This document shows positions 8,553 to 17,470 of a DNA stretch of 64,000 nt, in pieces. How positions within the stretch are numbered: the first letter of the stretch is position 1; each line of letters begins with the position of its first letter. Location: NCBI RefSeq assembly GCF_003205195.1, contig NZ_QJRY01000004.1, positions 248,001 through 312,000 of the forward strand, read 5' to 3'. Below the pieces are notes generated by a model. The model was not told the origin of the DNA, ran no database searches, and saw nothing but the letters and a program-made list of their open reading frames with translations. Origin of the DNA: Peteryoungia wuzhouensis (GTDB lineage: Bacteria > Pseudomonadota > Alphaproteobacteria > Rhizobiales > Rhizobiaceae). The position numbers and the translations under genes are program-made.

Positions 8553-9134
8553 TCAGAACATCTCCATCTCGCGCCGGACCTTTTCCATGAAGGCGGCGCG
8601 GGTTTTTTCCGTGCAGTTGTTCATGTCGTAATGGGCGAGATATCTGACCGGGGCACCGATCTTGATCTGGGCGCGGATGACCCGCTTGACGATCTTTTTC
8701 GGCGGATTGCCGGCGAGGAAGGCGCGCATCGGGGTTGCGCCATAGGTCATGACGGCGGCGAGCTTTTTGATGTGGCGGAGCGTGGGCGTGAGCTTGCCGT
8801 CCACCAGATCAAAGGAGACGCCGGGCAGCCAGACGCGGTCGAAATAGCCCTTCAGCATGGCCGGGAAGCCGAAATTCCAGACGGGGGTGACGATGACAAG
8901 CGCTTCGGCCTTCTTGAGGCGGTCGACATAGGGTTTCACCAGCGTCAGATTGTCGGGGATGTCGTGATAGACGCGACGGTCATGGGCCGACAGCACCGGG
9001 TCGAAGCCCTCCTCGTAAAGATTACAGCCATCGACCTCGTGGCCGGCCTTTTCCAAGCTTTCGCAGGTGAGCTTGTAGAGCGCCCGGCCGAAGCTTTCTT
9101 CGAGGGGGTGGGAGTGGAGAACGAGTACGCGCAT
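8553..9134 (-). CDS. NAD(P)H dehydrogenase (quinone)/flavodoxin-fold oxidoreductase
   Basis: A 193-residue flavodoxin-like protein of the NQO1/KefF/MdaB family, which reduces quinones or other acceptors using NAD(P)H and FMN/FAD. Visible are the N-terminal phosphate-binding segment VLVLHSHPLEESFGRAL, the isoalloxazine-contacting TPVWNFGFPAMLKGYFDRVW (about residues 80-99) and the AAVMTYGATP region. The product is probably soluble. It stands alone between a terminator and a repeat-bearing intergenic region. Confidence 0.85.
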   Translation of the reverse strand: MRVLVLHSHPLEESFGRALYKLTCESLEKAGHEVDGCNLYEEGFDPVLSAHDRRVYHDIPDNLTLVKPYVDRLKKAEALVIVTPVWNFGFPAMLKGYFDRVWLPGVSFDLVDGKLTPTLRHIKKLAAVMTYGATPMRAFLAGNPPKKIVKRVIRAQIKIGAPVRYLAHYDMNNCTEKTRAAFMEKVRREMEMF

Positions 9135-9649
9135 GCCAAAAGCTCCAAGTCGTTGCCCGCTGCGTCAACAGTCGGGGTCCAGTTGAAAACTTCCGCGCCG
9201 TTTGTCCCAGCATCCCGATCCTTCGCCGCCAGATGCCGAGGGATAGGGGATGCCATGTCAGGTTTGCATGAGCCGAGTGGTTCGGCTGGGAGTACCTTCG
9301 GAATGGGTGTCAGTGGCGGTTGGATCTGGTTCCTTGGTAGTGGTTTAGCTGTCTGGTGTGGCGTGTGGGGTACCCCCCTCTGTCCTGCCGGACATCTCCC
9401 CCTCAAGGGGGGAGATTGGATGGGAGGCCGGTGTCGATTCCTTCAATCGCTGCTGGTGGTGCTACCTCGTCGGGCCGTGTTTCATAATTTCACGTATTCA
9501 TTCGCTAACCCCGAACTGAAACGGTTCTGGCCAGGTAAGGCGTCTGCCGCATTCCGATCTCCCCCCTTGAGGGGGAGATGCCCGGCAGGGCAGAGGGGGG
9601 TACCCCACAAGCCGCGCATAGCGAGACACACCCACGCACCGTCGCTCCC
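9135..9649. other. 515-bp intergenic region with RIME-like palindromes
   Basis: The region lies between the starts of the NAD(P)H oxidoreductase transcript (leftward, upstream side) and the end of the FAD oxidase gene. It holds the promoter region of 8553-9134 near its left side and one pair of inverted RIME-like units (9371-9602). Apart from these I see no credible coding sequence: in-frame ORFs only read through the repeats. Confidence 0.6.
9371..9602. repeat. RIME-like palindromic repeat pair
   Basis: Two copies of a roughly 46-bp unit in inverted orientation: TACCCCCCTCTGTCCTGCCG.. at 9371-9416, and its near-exact reverse complement at 9557-9602. Each unit has its own internal palindrome (CTCCCCCTCAAGGGGGGAG). 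The similarity extends a few bases further on the outer sides. This is the pattern of rhizobial intergenic mosaic elements (RIME). The same unit occurs as a second pair at 14128-14285 in this window. Confidence 0.8.
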
Positions 9650-11062
9650 CTATTCCCCAGCCTCCGCAAACACCTCCAGCCCCGGAAACAGATAATTCTT
9701 GCCCGCCGCAAAATCGAAATCCGGGTTCTCCCAGGCGATCATCTTGCCGGGGTTCAAGAGACCCTTTGGATCGGTCTCCTTCTTGAAGGCGAGCTGGACC
9801 TGATCGGTCTGCTTCATGCCGCCTTCTTCGAGCGTGTAACGGTGCGGGTTGAAGATCGGGCAGCCGTTTTCTTCGTGGATGCGGATGATCTCTTCCAGCC
9901 GCTCCTTCGTCGTGTAGCGCACCAGCGGCAGGCCGGCGCACTGGATCTGGCCGTCGAACTTGATGAATTCGAGATGGCCGATCACCTCGTCGGGGAAGAG
10001 CTCGGTCATGATCTTGACCTTCTCGACGTGATCGGGACCGGGATACTGGACCTGGAGATAGGTGATGTTGCTGTCGAGCTTCAGCGCTCTCAGCGTCGTG
10101 TGGTTCCAGGCCAGCTCATAGGCATGCGGAATGCCCTTCATGCTCTCGACCGTGTCGGAGCGGAAACGCACGTCCCCCTTCACCTTCTCGGCAAACGCCA
10201 GGAAGGGTTCGATCGAGTGCGGGGCGACCATCAGGACCACCACGGACTGGCCTTCCTTCAGCCAGGGCTTGTGGCGGGTGAAGTAGTCGTAAGGGATCGG
10301 GGCTGCGATCGGGGCGACTTCCTTCAAGAGGATGCCGTTCTTGTGGGCGAGGGCATCGGCGAATTTCACCGCATCCATGAAGTCGTCATAACCGACGATG
10401 ACGTCGACCCAGTCGTAAGCGGGGGCGAGCGGCATTTCGACTTCGGTGATGATGCCATTGGTGCCATAGGCGTGCGAAACCTTCTGCAGGTCCCAGGCGG
10501 AGAGTTCGAGCACGCGCGGCTCGGCTTCCATGGTCACGACACGCAGACGCAGGATGTTGCCGAGATCGCGCAGGCCGCCCCAGGTGATCGATCCGACGCC
10601 GCCGGAGCCGCCGGCGATGAAGCCGGCGACGGACGCGGTCTGGGCGGTCGAGGGGTGGAAGCGCAGTTCCTGGCCGGAATGGGTCTTGGTCTGCTTGTCG
10701 AGTTCGGAGATGATGATGCCTGGTTCGCAGATGACGCGGCCGGGCAGGATCTCCTTCACCTTGTTCATGTTGATGAGGTTCAGCACGATGCCGCCCGAGA
10801 GTGGCATGGCCTGGCCATAATTGCCGGTGCCGCCGCCGCGCGGGGTGACCGGCACGCCATGGGCATAGGCGACTTTCAAGACCCGGATCACCTCTTCTTC
10901 CGTGGTCGGCGAGATAACGAGGTCGCCGACGACATTGTCGAGTTCTTCCTTCAGGATCGGCGAATACCAGTAGAAGTCACGGCTCTTCTGTTTGATCAGA
11001 GCCGGATTGTCTTCGACGGCGATGCCTGCCAGCTCTTCCTTGATTTGGGCGTAGTCGGCCAT
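9650..11062 (-). CDS. FAD-linked oxidase (GlcD/PCMH-type)
   Basis: A 470-residue flavoprotein with an N-terminal FAD-binding PCMH domain (about 45-230) and a C-terminal FAD-oxidase domain (about 235-455). The FAD pyrophosphate site VTPRGGGTGNYGQ and the segments FIAGGSGGVGS and SHAYGTNGIITE are typical of glycolate/lactate oxidase GlcD-type enzymes. The C-terminal QVQLAFKKETDPKGLLNPGK matches family ends. No Fe-S domain is present. The start lies 2 nt after the amidohydrolase stop, making it the last gene of the ABC-importer operon. Inference: it oxidises a 2-hydroxy acid or alcohol released from the imported compound. Confidence 0.85.
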   Translation of the reverse strand: MADYAQIKEELAGIAVEDNPALIKQKSRDFYWYSPILKEELDNVVGDLVISPTTEEEVIRVLKVAYAHGVPVTPRGGGTGNYGQAMPLSGGIVLNLINMNKVKEILPGRVICEPGIIISELDKQTKTHSGQELRFHPSTAQTASVAGFIAGGSGGVGSITWGGLRDLGNILRLRVVTMEAEPRVLELSAWDLQKVSHAYGTNGIITEVEMPLAPAYDWVDVIVGYDDFMDAVKFADALAHKNGILLKEVAPIAAPIPYDYFTRHKPWLKEGQSVVVLMVAPHSIEPFLAFAEKVKGDVRFRSDTVESMKGIPHAYELAWNHTTLRALKLDSNITYLQVQYPGPDHVEKVKIMTELFPDEVIGHLEFIKFDGQIQCAGLPLVRYTTKERLEEIIRIHEENGCPIFNPHRYTLEEGGMKQTDQVQLAFKKETDPKGLLNPGKMIAWENPDFDFAAGKNYLFPGLEVFAEAGE

Positions 11063-11064
11063 GG

Positions 11065-12378
11065 CTAAACTCCAAGCAGCGGGTCAAGGTCTCGGTAATC
11101 CGGCAGGCTGCGGTCGATGCCCATGCCATTCCGCATCACGATGCGGTCAGCCTGCGGACGGGACAAAAATTCGCTCCAGCGGCGGGCGCTGAAGAGGACG
11201 AGATCGGCGCGGCCGCCGACGGTGATGCGGCCGTGGTCGGGGCGCTTCAGGATGTCGGCGGGTGTGCGGGTGACGACCCTCGCTGCGGTGTCCAGCGGAT
11301 GGTCGAGATGGATGATGCGCACCGCCTCGCGAAAAACCTCGACGGGATCGAGATCGCCATAGGCGTAGAAGGGATCGCGGGTGTTGTCGGACGAGACGGC
11401 GGTGGCGACGCCGGCTGCCGTCAGTTCGTGGAAGAGGGTGACGCCGCGCTGGCGGGGCGTGCGGCCGGCATGACGGTCCTGCAGATACATGTTGCACATC
11501 GGCAGCGAGACGACCGAGAGGCCAGCCTCCGCCACCAGATGGATGGTGCGTTTTGCCACCTCCTCATCCTGCCGGGCGAGCGAGCAGCAATGGCCGACGG
11601 TGACGGATCCTTCGAAGCCGTTGCGGATCTTGGCTTCCGCGATGGTCTTCAGCGTAAGGGTTTCCTTGTCCTGCGTCTCGTCGACATGCAGGTCGATATC
11701 GAGGCCGTTTTCCGAAGCGGTGCGGAACAGGATGTCGAGCTTCTGGTCGAGGCCCGGCATCAGATAGGTGACGCCGCCGAGCAGGCCCTTGTTGGCGACG
11801 ATGACCTCGACCAGATCCTTGAAGAAGGCCTCGTCGGTGATCTGGTCGAAGGGGAAGAGGGCGGCCGCCTGCAGGTCGATCTTGCCGGCCCAGGTCTCGC
11901 GGACTTCGGAAAATACCTCGAAGGAGATGCGGTGCTGGGGCGCCAGGCTGTCGAGATGGGTGCGGATCAGGCTGGTGCCATGGGCGTAAGCTGTCTTCAG
12001 CGAGAATTCCATGCGGGCTCTGACGTCCGCAGCCGACCAGCGGGCCTCGCGATCGGTCTTCACGGCTTCCAGAGCGCCGATGAAATCGCCCGACGGGTTC
12101 GGCCGGCGGTCCCAGATATGACCCTTGTCGAGATGGGTGTGCATGTCGACGAAGGTCGGCCAGACCATGCCGTTGCGGAGATCCGTGGACGGCAGGCCTG
12201 ATGGGGCGGTCCCAGGCTTCAGGATCGCCTCGACCTTGCCATCGGCCACCACGATGTCGGCGCTGATCAAGCCCTCGCAGGCGGGGGCTTCGACACCATC
12301 GACGCAGATCTGCGGCAGCGTCGCATTGGCGAGCACGAAACGTTTGGCGGCGGGAAGGGCGGTGACCGGGCTCGACAT
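11065..12378 (-). CDS. Cytosine-deaminase-like amidohydrolase
   Basis: A 437-residue metal-dependent hydrolase of the amidohydrolase superfamily (CodA-like), which deaminates or hydrolyses N-heterocycles. Metal-site motifs are intact: DMHTHLDKGH early in the protein, DLHVDET, the VGHCCSL histidine, and the distal Asp in AVSSDNTRDPF. The C-terminal NGMGIDRSLP closes a composite beta domain. Its start overlaps the permease stop by 1 nt. Location inside an importer operon implies a catabolic role on the imported ring compound; cytosine is only one possibility. Confidence 0.85.
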   Translation of the reverse strand: MSSPVTALPAAKRFVLANATLPQICVDGVEAPACEGLISADIVVADGKVEAILKPGTAPSGLPSTDLRNGMVWPTFVDMHTHLDKGHIWDRRPNPSGDFIGALEAVKTDREARWSAADVRARMEFSLKTAYAHGTSLIRTHLDSLAPQHRISFEVFSEVRETWAGKIDLQAAALFPFDQITDEAFFKDLVEVIVANKGLLGGVTYLMPGLDQKLDILFRTASENGLDIDLHVDETQDKETLTLKTIAEAKIRNGFEGSVTVGHCCSLARQDEEVAKRTIHLVAEAGLSVVSLPMCNMYLQDRHAGRTPRQRGVTLFHELTAAGVATAVSSDNTRDPFYAYGDLDPVEVFREAVRIIHLDHPLDTAARVVTRTPADILKRPDHGRITVGGRADLVLFSARRWSEFLSRPQADRIVMRNGMGIDRSLPDYRDLDPLLGV

Positions 12379-13214
12379 CAGTTTTCTCGTTTCAGGCTGC
12401 TCTCATGCCAGCGATGCAGCGCCAGCCAGGAAATGAAGGAGGTGATGGCAAAAATCACCACGCCCAGGCAGGAGAGCAGGAACAGGGCGGCAAACAGGCG
12501 CGGAATGTTCAGGCGGAACTGGGCCTCGAGCAGGCGGAAGGCAAGGCCCGATCCGGCACCGGCGGAACCGGCGGCAAATTCGGCAACGACGGCGGCGATC
12601 AGCGCGAGGCCGCCGCCGATGCGCAGCCCCGTCATGAAATAGGGGAGCGAAGCGGGGAGCTTCAGGTAAAGCAGGGTCTGCCAACGCGAGGCGCCATAGA
12701 GGTCGAAGAGGTTCAGGAGATTATGATCGACGCTTTTCAGGCCCTGCACCATGTTCGAGAGGATCGGGAAGAACGCGACGAGGAAGGCGCAGATGAGGAG
12801 TGCTACCTGCGTCGAGGGCGCGTAGATCAGGATCAGGGGCGCGATCGCCACGATCGGGGTCACCTGCAGGATGACGGTGATCGGATAGAAGGCGATCTCG
12901 ATCCATTTCGACTGCACGAGGAAGACGGCGATGCCGACGCCGCCGGCGAGCGCCAGCGCCAGAGACATCAGCGTGATCTTGGTGGTGACCCAGAGGGCGG
13001 GCGACAGCGTGCCCCAGTCCTTGAAGAGGGCACCGGCGACGGCGATCGGGCCGGGCAGGATGTATTGCGGCACGCCGGAGACCCAGACGCCGACCTGCCA
13101 GATGACGATCAGCAGGCAGACGACGAGGATGGGCACGAGGATCTTGAGGAGCGTTTCGCCATAGAGCGCGGTGAAACGGGGGTGTGCGGGGGAGGCATGC
13201 GCCGCGTTGCTCAT
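12378..13214 (-). CDS. ABC transporter permease (NitT/TauT/SsuC-like)
   Basis: A 278-residue inner-membrane permease with about six helices and the cytoplasmic coupling EAA-type loop YGASRWQTLLYLKLPASLPY near residues 180-200. It is of the BPD_transp_1 fold used by nitrate, taurine, alkanesulfonate and pyrimidine importers. It overlaps the ATPase and amidohydrolase genes by 1 nt on each side, so it is tightly cotranscribed. The transporter partners are the ATPase at 13214-14062 and the binding protein at 14309-15325. Confidence 0.9.
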   Translation of the reverse strand: MSNAAHASPAHPRFTALYGETLLKILVPILVVCLLIVIWQVGVWVSGVPQYILPGPIAVAGALFKDWGTLSPALWVTTKITLMSLALALAGGVGIAVFLVQSKWIEIAFYPITVILQVTPIVAIAPLILIYAPSTQVALLICAFLVAFFPILSNMVQGLKSVDHNLLNLFDLYGASRWQTLLYLKLPASLPYFMTGLRIGGGLALIAAVVAEFAAGSAGAGSGLAFRLLEAQFRLNIPRLFAALFLLSCLGVVIFAITSFISWLALHRWHESSLKREN

Positions 13215-14062
13215 CAGTGGAACTCCGTTCCTGCGGCAAGGGGGAAACCGATCGCCTCCATCAAGGAGCCGGAGACCTTTTCACATGTCGCGCGGTACTC
13301 TTCCGAGGTGCGGTAGAAGGCGTCGCGGTCGAGGCTGGTCTGCAGCGGGAAATCGGCATGAACCCGCCCCGGCCGCGCCTTCATGACCACGATGCGGCTG
13401 GAGAGATAGGCGCTTTCGAAGACGGAATGGGTGACGAAGATGACGGTGATGCCGGTCTCCTTCCAGAGCTTCAGCACGTCGTCGTTCAGCTTCTGCCGGG
13501 TGATTTCGTCCAGTGCCGCGAAGGGCTCGTCCATCAAAAGCAGTTTCGGCTTGGTGACCAGAGCACGGGCGATCGAGACTCGCATCTTCATGCCGCCCGA
13601 CAGTTCGCGCGGATAGGCGTCGGCGAAGTCTTTCAGCCCGACGCGGTCGAGGGCGGCGATGATGTCGTCATGGGCCGCATGCTTTGAAATGCCGCGCAGT
13701 TTCAGGGGCAGGTGGACATTGCCGAAGACGGTCGCCCAGGGCATCAGCGTTGGTTCCTGGAAGACGAAGGAGATATCGCCGTCGGGCAGGCCCTTGGCAG
13801 TGATGCGGGAGCTCGGCCAGTCGATCTTGCCGGTCGTGGTGTCGCCCAAGCCGGCGATGATCCGGAGTGCCGTCGACTTGCCGCAGCCGGAAGGTCCCAG
13901 CAGCGAGACGAATTCACCGCCATTGACGGTGAGCGACATGCCTGTCAGCGCGACCGTGCCGCTGGAAAAGACCTTGGACACGTCCTTCATCACCACAAGC
14001 GCCCGGCGCTGTTCGGGAGGGGGCGGGGTGATGGGGTCTTCGGTTGGTGGCGAACTGGTCAT
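13214..14062 (-). CDS. ABC transporter ATP-binding protein (NitT/TauT family)
   Basis: A 282-residue ATPase. Walker A GPSGCGKST, Q-loop FQEPTLMPW, signature LSGGMKMR, Walker B LLLMDEPFAALD and H-loop VTHSV are all intact. About 25 N-terminal residues are Pro-rich (SSPPTEDPITPPPPEQ) and precede the usual domain. ATG 14060-14062 is preferred; the frame is open further upstream only because it runs through the RIME-like repeat. It energises uptake with the permease encoded directly downstream. Confidence 0.9.
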   Translation of the reverse strand: MTSSPPTEDPITPPPPEQRRALVVMKDVSKVFSSGTVALTGMSLTVNGGEFVSLLGPSGCGKSTALRIIAGLGDTTTGKIDWPSSRITAKGLPDGDISFVFQEPTLMPWATVFGNVHLPLKLRGISKHAAHDDIIAALDRVGLKDFADAYPRELSGGMKMRVSIARALVTKPKLLLMDEPFAALDEITRQKLNDDVLKLWKETGITVIFVTHSVFESAYLSSRIVVMKARPGRVHADFPLQTSLDRDAFYRTSEEYRATCEKVSGSLMEAIGFPLAAGTEFH

Positions 14063-14127
14063 TCTGTCTCGCGATACATCCGCGTTGCATTCTGGTGTTG
14101 CGGCAGGGGTGGCGTTGCGAGGTGGGA

Positions 14128-14285
14128 TACCCCCCTCTGTCACTGCGTGACATCTCCCCCACAAGGGGGGAGAGCGGGGCGCCGCGTTTGCCGCGCTGTT
14201 CAGCACTCCAAAAGCGGGCGACGGGCCTACCGCTCAGCCGGTCTCCCCCCTTGTGGGGGAGATGCCCGGCAGGGCAGAGGGGGGG
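14128..14285. repeat. RIME-like palindromic repeat pair inside an operon
   Basis: Two inverted copies of the unit also seen at 9371-9602: 14128-14174 (TACCCCCCTCTGTCACTGCG..) and 14242-14285 (TCTCCCCCCTTGTGGGGGAG..GGGCAGAGG). They lie in the 246-nt gap between the binding-protein gene (transcribed first, stop at 14309) and the ATPase gene (start at 14062). The RNA can fold into strong hairpins there. Confidence 0.8.
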
Positions 14286-14308
14286 AACGCCTCCGCCCCG
14301 TTGTCTCA

Positions 14309-15325
14309 TTACTTCTTCAACGCCAGCCCCACGCCCTTGCAGACGAACTGGGTGGTGTAGGCCTTCTTGTAGTCGAGATCAGCTGGCTGGACGCCGATCT
14401 GGACCATGGCGTCGAAGAAGGCCCTGTACTTCTCGTCGGTCATGCAGCCGATGCCCTTGTCCAGCGCTTCGCCGGATTCAACGATGCCGTATTCCTTCAT
14501 CTTCTTGATCGAGTATTCGATCTGACCATCCGTCATTTCCGGATTGTCCTTCTTGATGAGGTCGTTGGCGGCCTTGTTGTCGCCGTAGAGGTAGTTGTAC
14601 CAGCCCTCGGCCGAGGCATCGACGAAGCGCTGCACGACATCAGGCTTGGTCTCAACCATGGTCGCCGTGGTGGTGATCATCGTCGAATAGGGGTTGTAGC
14701 CGTTGTCGGCGAGCAGGAAGACTTTCGGTGCCCAGCCGGCCTGCTTCTCAATCTCATAGGGTTCCGAGGTCAGGTAACCCTGCTGGGCGGACTTCGGATC
14801 GGCGATGAAGGGGGCCGGGTTGAAGGTGTAGGGCTTGTACTTCTCGTCGGTGAAGCCCTCGAAGTTCTTCTTCATCCACTCGTAATAGGTGACGTAGCCG
14901 TCCTTGCCCATGAAGATCGAATCGAGCTTGGCGAGGTCGCCGAATTTCTCGATGCCTTGATCCGGGTGGGCGAGCAGGACCTGCGGGTCCTTCTGGAAGA
15001 TGGCGGCGACGTCGATCAGCGGGATGCCTTCCTTCACGGCGTCCATTTCGCCGAGCGGGCTGCCCATGTAGAAATCAACCTTGCCGGCGATCAAAAGCGC
15101 GCGGTTGGCGGCCTGCGGCCCCCCCTGGACGACCGTAACCTTCAGGCCGTATTTCTCATAGGTGCCGTCGGCGACGGCCTGGTAGAAACCGCCATGTTCG
15201 GCCTGGGCGAGCCAGTTGGTGCCGTAGGTGACTTCGTCGAGGGCGAAGGCAGCCGAGGTGGAGGCCAGCGATGTCGCGAGGCCGAAAAGGGCGATGAGAC
15301 TTGTCTTGGTGAGCGTGTCGCGCAT
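14309..15325 (-). CDS. ABC transporter substrate-binding protein (NMT1/SsuA-like)
   Basis: A 338-residue periplasmic binding protein. The signal peptide covers about residues 1-27 (ending SAAFALDE). The mature part begins with VTYGTNWLAQAEHGGFYQAVADG, the N-terminal pattern of NMT1/THI5-like proteins that bind pyrimidines, nitrate, taurine or sulfonates. The ATG at 15325 places the signal sequence first; an upstream ATG would add 34 charged residues. First gene of the importer/amidohydrolase/FAD-oxidase operon and divergent from a LysR regulator. The THI5-like pattern together with the deaminase-like neighbour favours an N-heterocycle ligand, by inference. Confidence 0.88.
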   Translation of the reverse strand: MRDTLTKTSLIALFGLATSLASTSAAFALDEVTYGTNWLAQAEHGGFYQAVADGTYEKYGLKVTVVQGGPQAANRALLIAGKVDFYMGSPLGEMDAVKEGIPLIDVAAIFQKDPQVLLAHPDQGIEKFGDLAKLDSIFMGKDGYVTYYEWMKKNFEGFTDEKYKPYTFNPAPFIADPKSAQQGYLTSEPYEIEKQAGWAPKVFLLADNGYNPYSTMITTTATMVETKPDVVQRFVDASAEGWYNYLYGDNKAANDLIKKDNPEMTDGQIEYSIKKMKEYGIVESGEALDKGIGCMTDEKYRAFFDAMVQIGVQPADLDYKKAYTTQFVCKGVGLALKK

Positions 15326-15504
15326 TGATCGTTCCCCTTGTCCGTTGCGGGGCCTGTTTTCAGGCTCCCTTTTCCGGCATTTGAGCGGCTGGCATGCGTC
15401 TTGAAAAGCATCAAAATTCGTCCGCATCGATGCCTTTTTTGCACTGGTCGCGAGAATGCTGCATAGTGATGCGGCATGACTAATTTTTGCGCAGCGGAGG
15501 TCTC

Positions 15505-16458
15505 GTGCTTCACTCCCGAAAGCTCGTCTATATCAATGAAATCGTTCGATGCGGCTCGATCCGCAAGGCGGCGGCGCGGCTGAATGTCGCCTCGTCCGCG
15601 GTCAATCGGCAGATCCTGGCGCTGGAGGAAGAACTGGGTGCACCGATCTTCGAGCGTTTGCCGAAAGGCCTGCGGCTGACGGCGGCCGGAGAGTTATGCG
15701 TCGAGCACATTCGCGACGTCTTGAAGAATTACGAGCGGCTGGAGGGGCGGCTCAGGGGCCTCAAGACGCCGCAGATCGGCAAAGTGTCGCTTGTGACGAC
15801 CGTCGGTCTTGCCTCAGGGCCGTTGCCGGCGATCCTTTCGGGTTTCATTGCCAAACACTCGCGGGTGCAGATCAAGCTGCGCAGCGATGGCGGGGTGACG
15901 ACGATCAATCCAGTGCTCACAGGCGAGGTGGATGTCGGCCTAGGGTTCAACATACCGGCAACGCCGGGCATCCGGACGCTCGCCAATTTCGACGTTCCTG
16001 TCGGCGTGGTGCTGCCGCCCGGGCATCGGCTGGCACAAGAGGAGGGGCCGATCGATCTGGTCGAGGTGGTGCAGGAGCCGCTGGTCCTGGCACAATCAGG
16101 CACCAGCCTGCGCAACATCATCGACTTAGCGCTGGCGCCCCTGCCGCTGCCGGTCGATCCGGTGGTCGAGACGAATTCCTCCGAATTGATGAAGCAGCTG
16201 GTGAAGGCCGGCACCGGGCTGACGCTGCTCAACCCGCTTGATGCGCTGGCCGAATGCCGGCGCGGGGAGCTGGTCTTCCGGCCCCTCACAGAGGCGCATG
16301 TGCGCCACCAGCCGATGAAGCTGTTCGCCCGCGCACGCGCCACGCTCGATTCGGCCACCAGCTTGTTCATCGAATATCTGATGCAGGAACTGATCGTGCT
16401 GGTTCAGGATCTCAAGGACCGGGGCCATATCCCTGAAAGCATTCGCGGAAGCGCGTGA
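15505..16458 (+). CDS. LysR family transcriptional regulator
   Basis: A 317-residue LTTR. The N-terminal winged helix-turn-helix includes GSIRKAAARLNVASSAVNRQ and the domain ends PKGLRLTAAGE. The C-terminal effector-binding domain begins at about residue 90. A GTG start at 15505 is chosen because GGAGG (15496-15500) lies 4 nt upstream; a TTG at 15487 has no such site. It is divergent from the importer operon across about 180 nt and convergent with a creatininase-like gene. It is the likely regulator of the whole catabolic locus. Confidence 0.88.
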   Translation: MLHSRKLVYINEIVRCGSIRKAAARLNVASSAVNRQILALEEELGAPIFERLPKGLRLTAAGELCVEHIRDVLKNYERLEGRLRGLKTPQIGKVSLVTTVGLASGPLPAILSGFIAKHSRVQIKLRSDGGVTTINPVLTGEVDVGLGFNIPATPGIRTLANFDVPVGVVLPPGHRLAQEEGPIDLVEVVQEPLVLAQSGTSLRNIIDLALAPLPLPVDPVVETNSSELMKQLVKAGTGLTLLNPLDALAECRRGELVFRPLTEAHVRHQPMKLFARARATLDSATSLFIEYLMQELIVLVQDLKDRGHIPESIRGSA

Positions 16459-16471
16459 TGCTGAGGGTGTG

Positions 16472-17272
16472 TCAGCCCGGCGTGTAGAGGTTGGAGAGGG
16501 GATAGGCGGCGACGTCGCGCAGGAGTTCGATGAAGCCGGCCACCTGATGCTTGCAGATGGCCTCGCCCTTGTCCGCCGTGCCCTTGGAGGCATCGCCGAC
16601 CACGCCATGCGGGTTGAGGTCATGCGCGATCCAGGCCAGTGAATGGGGCGGGAGCGGTGTGAGGAATTTGGAGTTGGCGCGGATCTCCTCGGCCTTCGAG
16701 ACGAAATTCTGAGCCTTGTCCATGCGCACCAGTTCGGGCCGGAAATGCAGCATCAGCGACGTCTCGACCTCGCCGCCATGAATGCCGTAGCGGCTCTCAT
16801 GCTCGGAGATCATGCCCTCGGGATTGCCGAAGCGGCCCCATTGGGTGGAGACGACGACCATCTGGTGGCGGACGCGCAATTCGCGGGCAACAATGCTCAT
16901 GACATCGACATTGCCGCCATGCGAATTGACGATGACGAGTTTGCGGATGCCGGCTTCGGCGACCTTGGCGCCGATCGCCGTCCAGGCGGGGATGAGGATT
17001 TCCGGGCCGAAGGACAGGCTGCCGGGACCATAGACATGTTCGTTGGCCTTGCCGATCTCCTGGGTCGGCAGGACGAGAAAGTCGAGGTCGTCAGGGCGCT
17101 GGACCTTCAGTTCCGCCAGCATGCCGTTGGCAATCGCGACATCGGTCGCGATCGGCAGATGCGGCCCGTGTTGTTCGGTCGAGGCGATCGGCAGGATGGC
17201 GATCGTGGTGTCGGCAGACAGCGTGGCGAAATCCGTCGTCACCAGTTCATTCCAGTAGAAGGGTTTCGCCAT
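16472..17272 (-). CDS. Creatininase-family amidohydrolase
   Basis: A 266-residue member of the creatininase/creatinine amidohydrolase family, metal-dependent hydrolases of cyclic amides and formamides (creatininase, FAPy deformylase, MftE). Metal and catalytic motifs visible are IASTEQHGPHLPIATD (about 29-44), the VNSHGGN motif (about 115-121), GIHGGEVETS and the C-terminal HGVVGDAS. Length is normal. The real start is the ATG at 17272; the far longer open frame is an antisense artefact. It sits beside the LysR/ABC/amidohydrolase locus, so it may open or deamidate an intermediate of that pathway. Confidence 0.88.
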   Translation of the reverse strand: MAKPFYWNELVTTDFATLSADTTIAILPIASTEQHGPHLPIATDVAIANGMLAELKVQRPDDLDFLVLPTQEIGKANEHVYGPGSLSFGPEILIPAWTAIGAKVAEAGIRKLVIVNSHGGNVDVMSIVARELRVRHQMVVVSTQWGRFGNPEGMISEHESRYGIHGGEVETSLMLHFRPELVRMDKAQNFVSKAEEIRANSKFLTPLPPHSLAWIAHDLNPHGVVGDASKGTADKGEAICKHQVAGFIELLRDVAAYPLSNLYTPG

Positions 17273-17470
17273 GGCCGGTCCTCGCTGTCTCTTGTTTTTG
17301 ACCGATAAGGCAAAACAGCGGGCTTCGAAAAGCATCATATTCAGTGCAGGCCGCTGCCTTTTTGGATGCGCATTCGAGCACGCGACGGCTGGAAAGAACA
17401 TTGCAGTCGGGTGCCGCGCCGATGCATGATGGAGCGGACAGACGCCTATCTCATGCAAAGGAATATCGGA

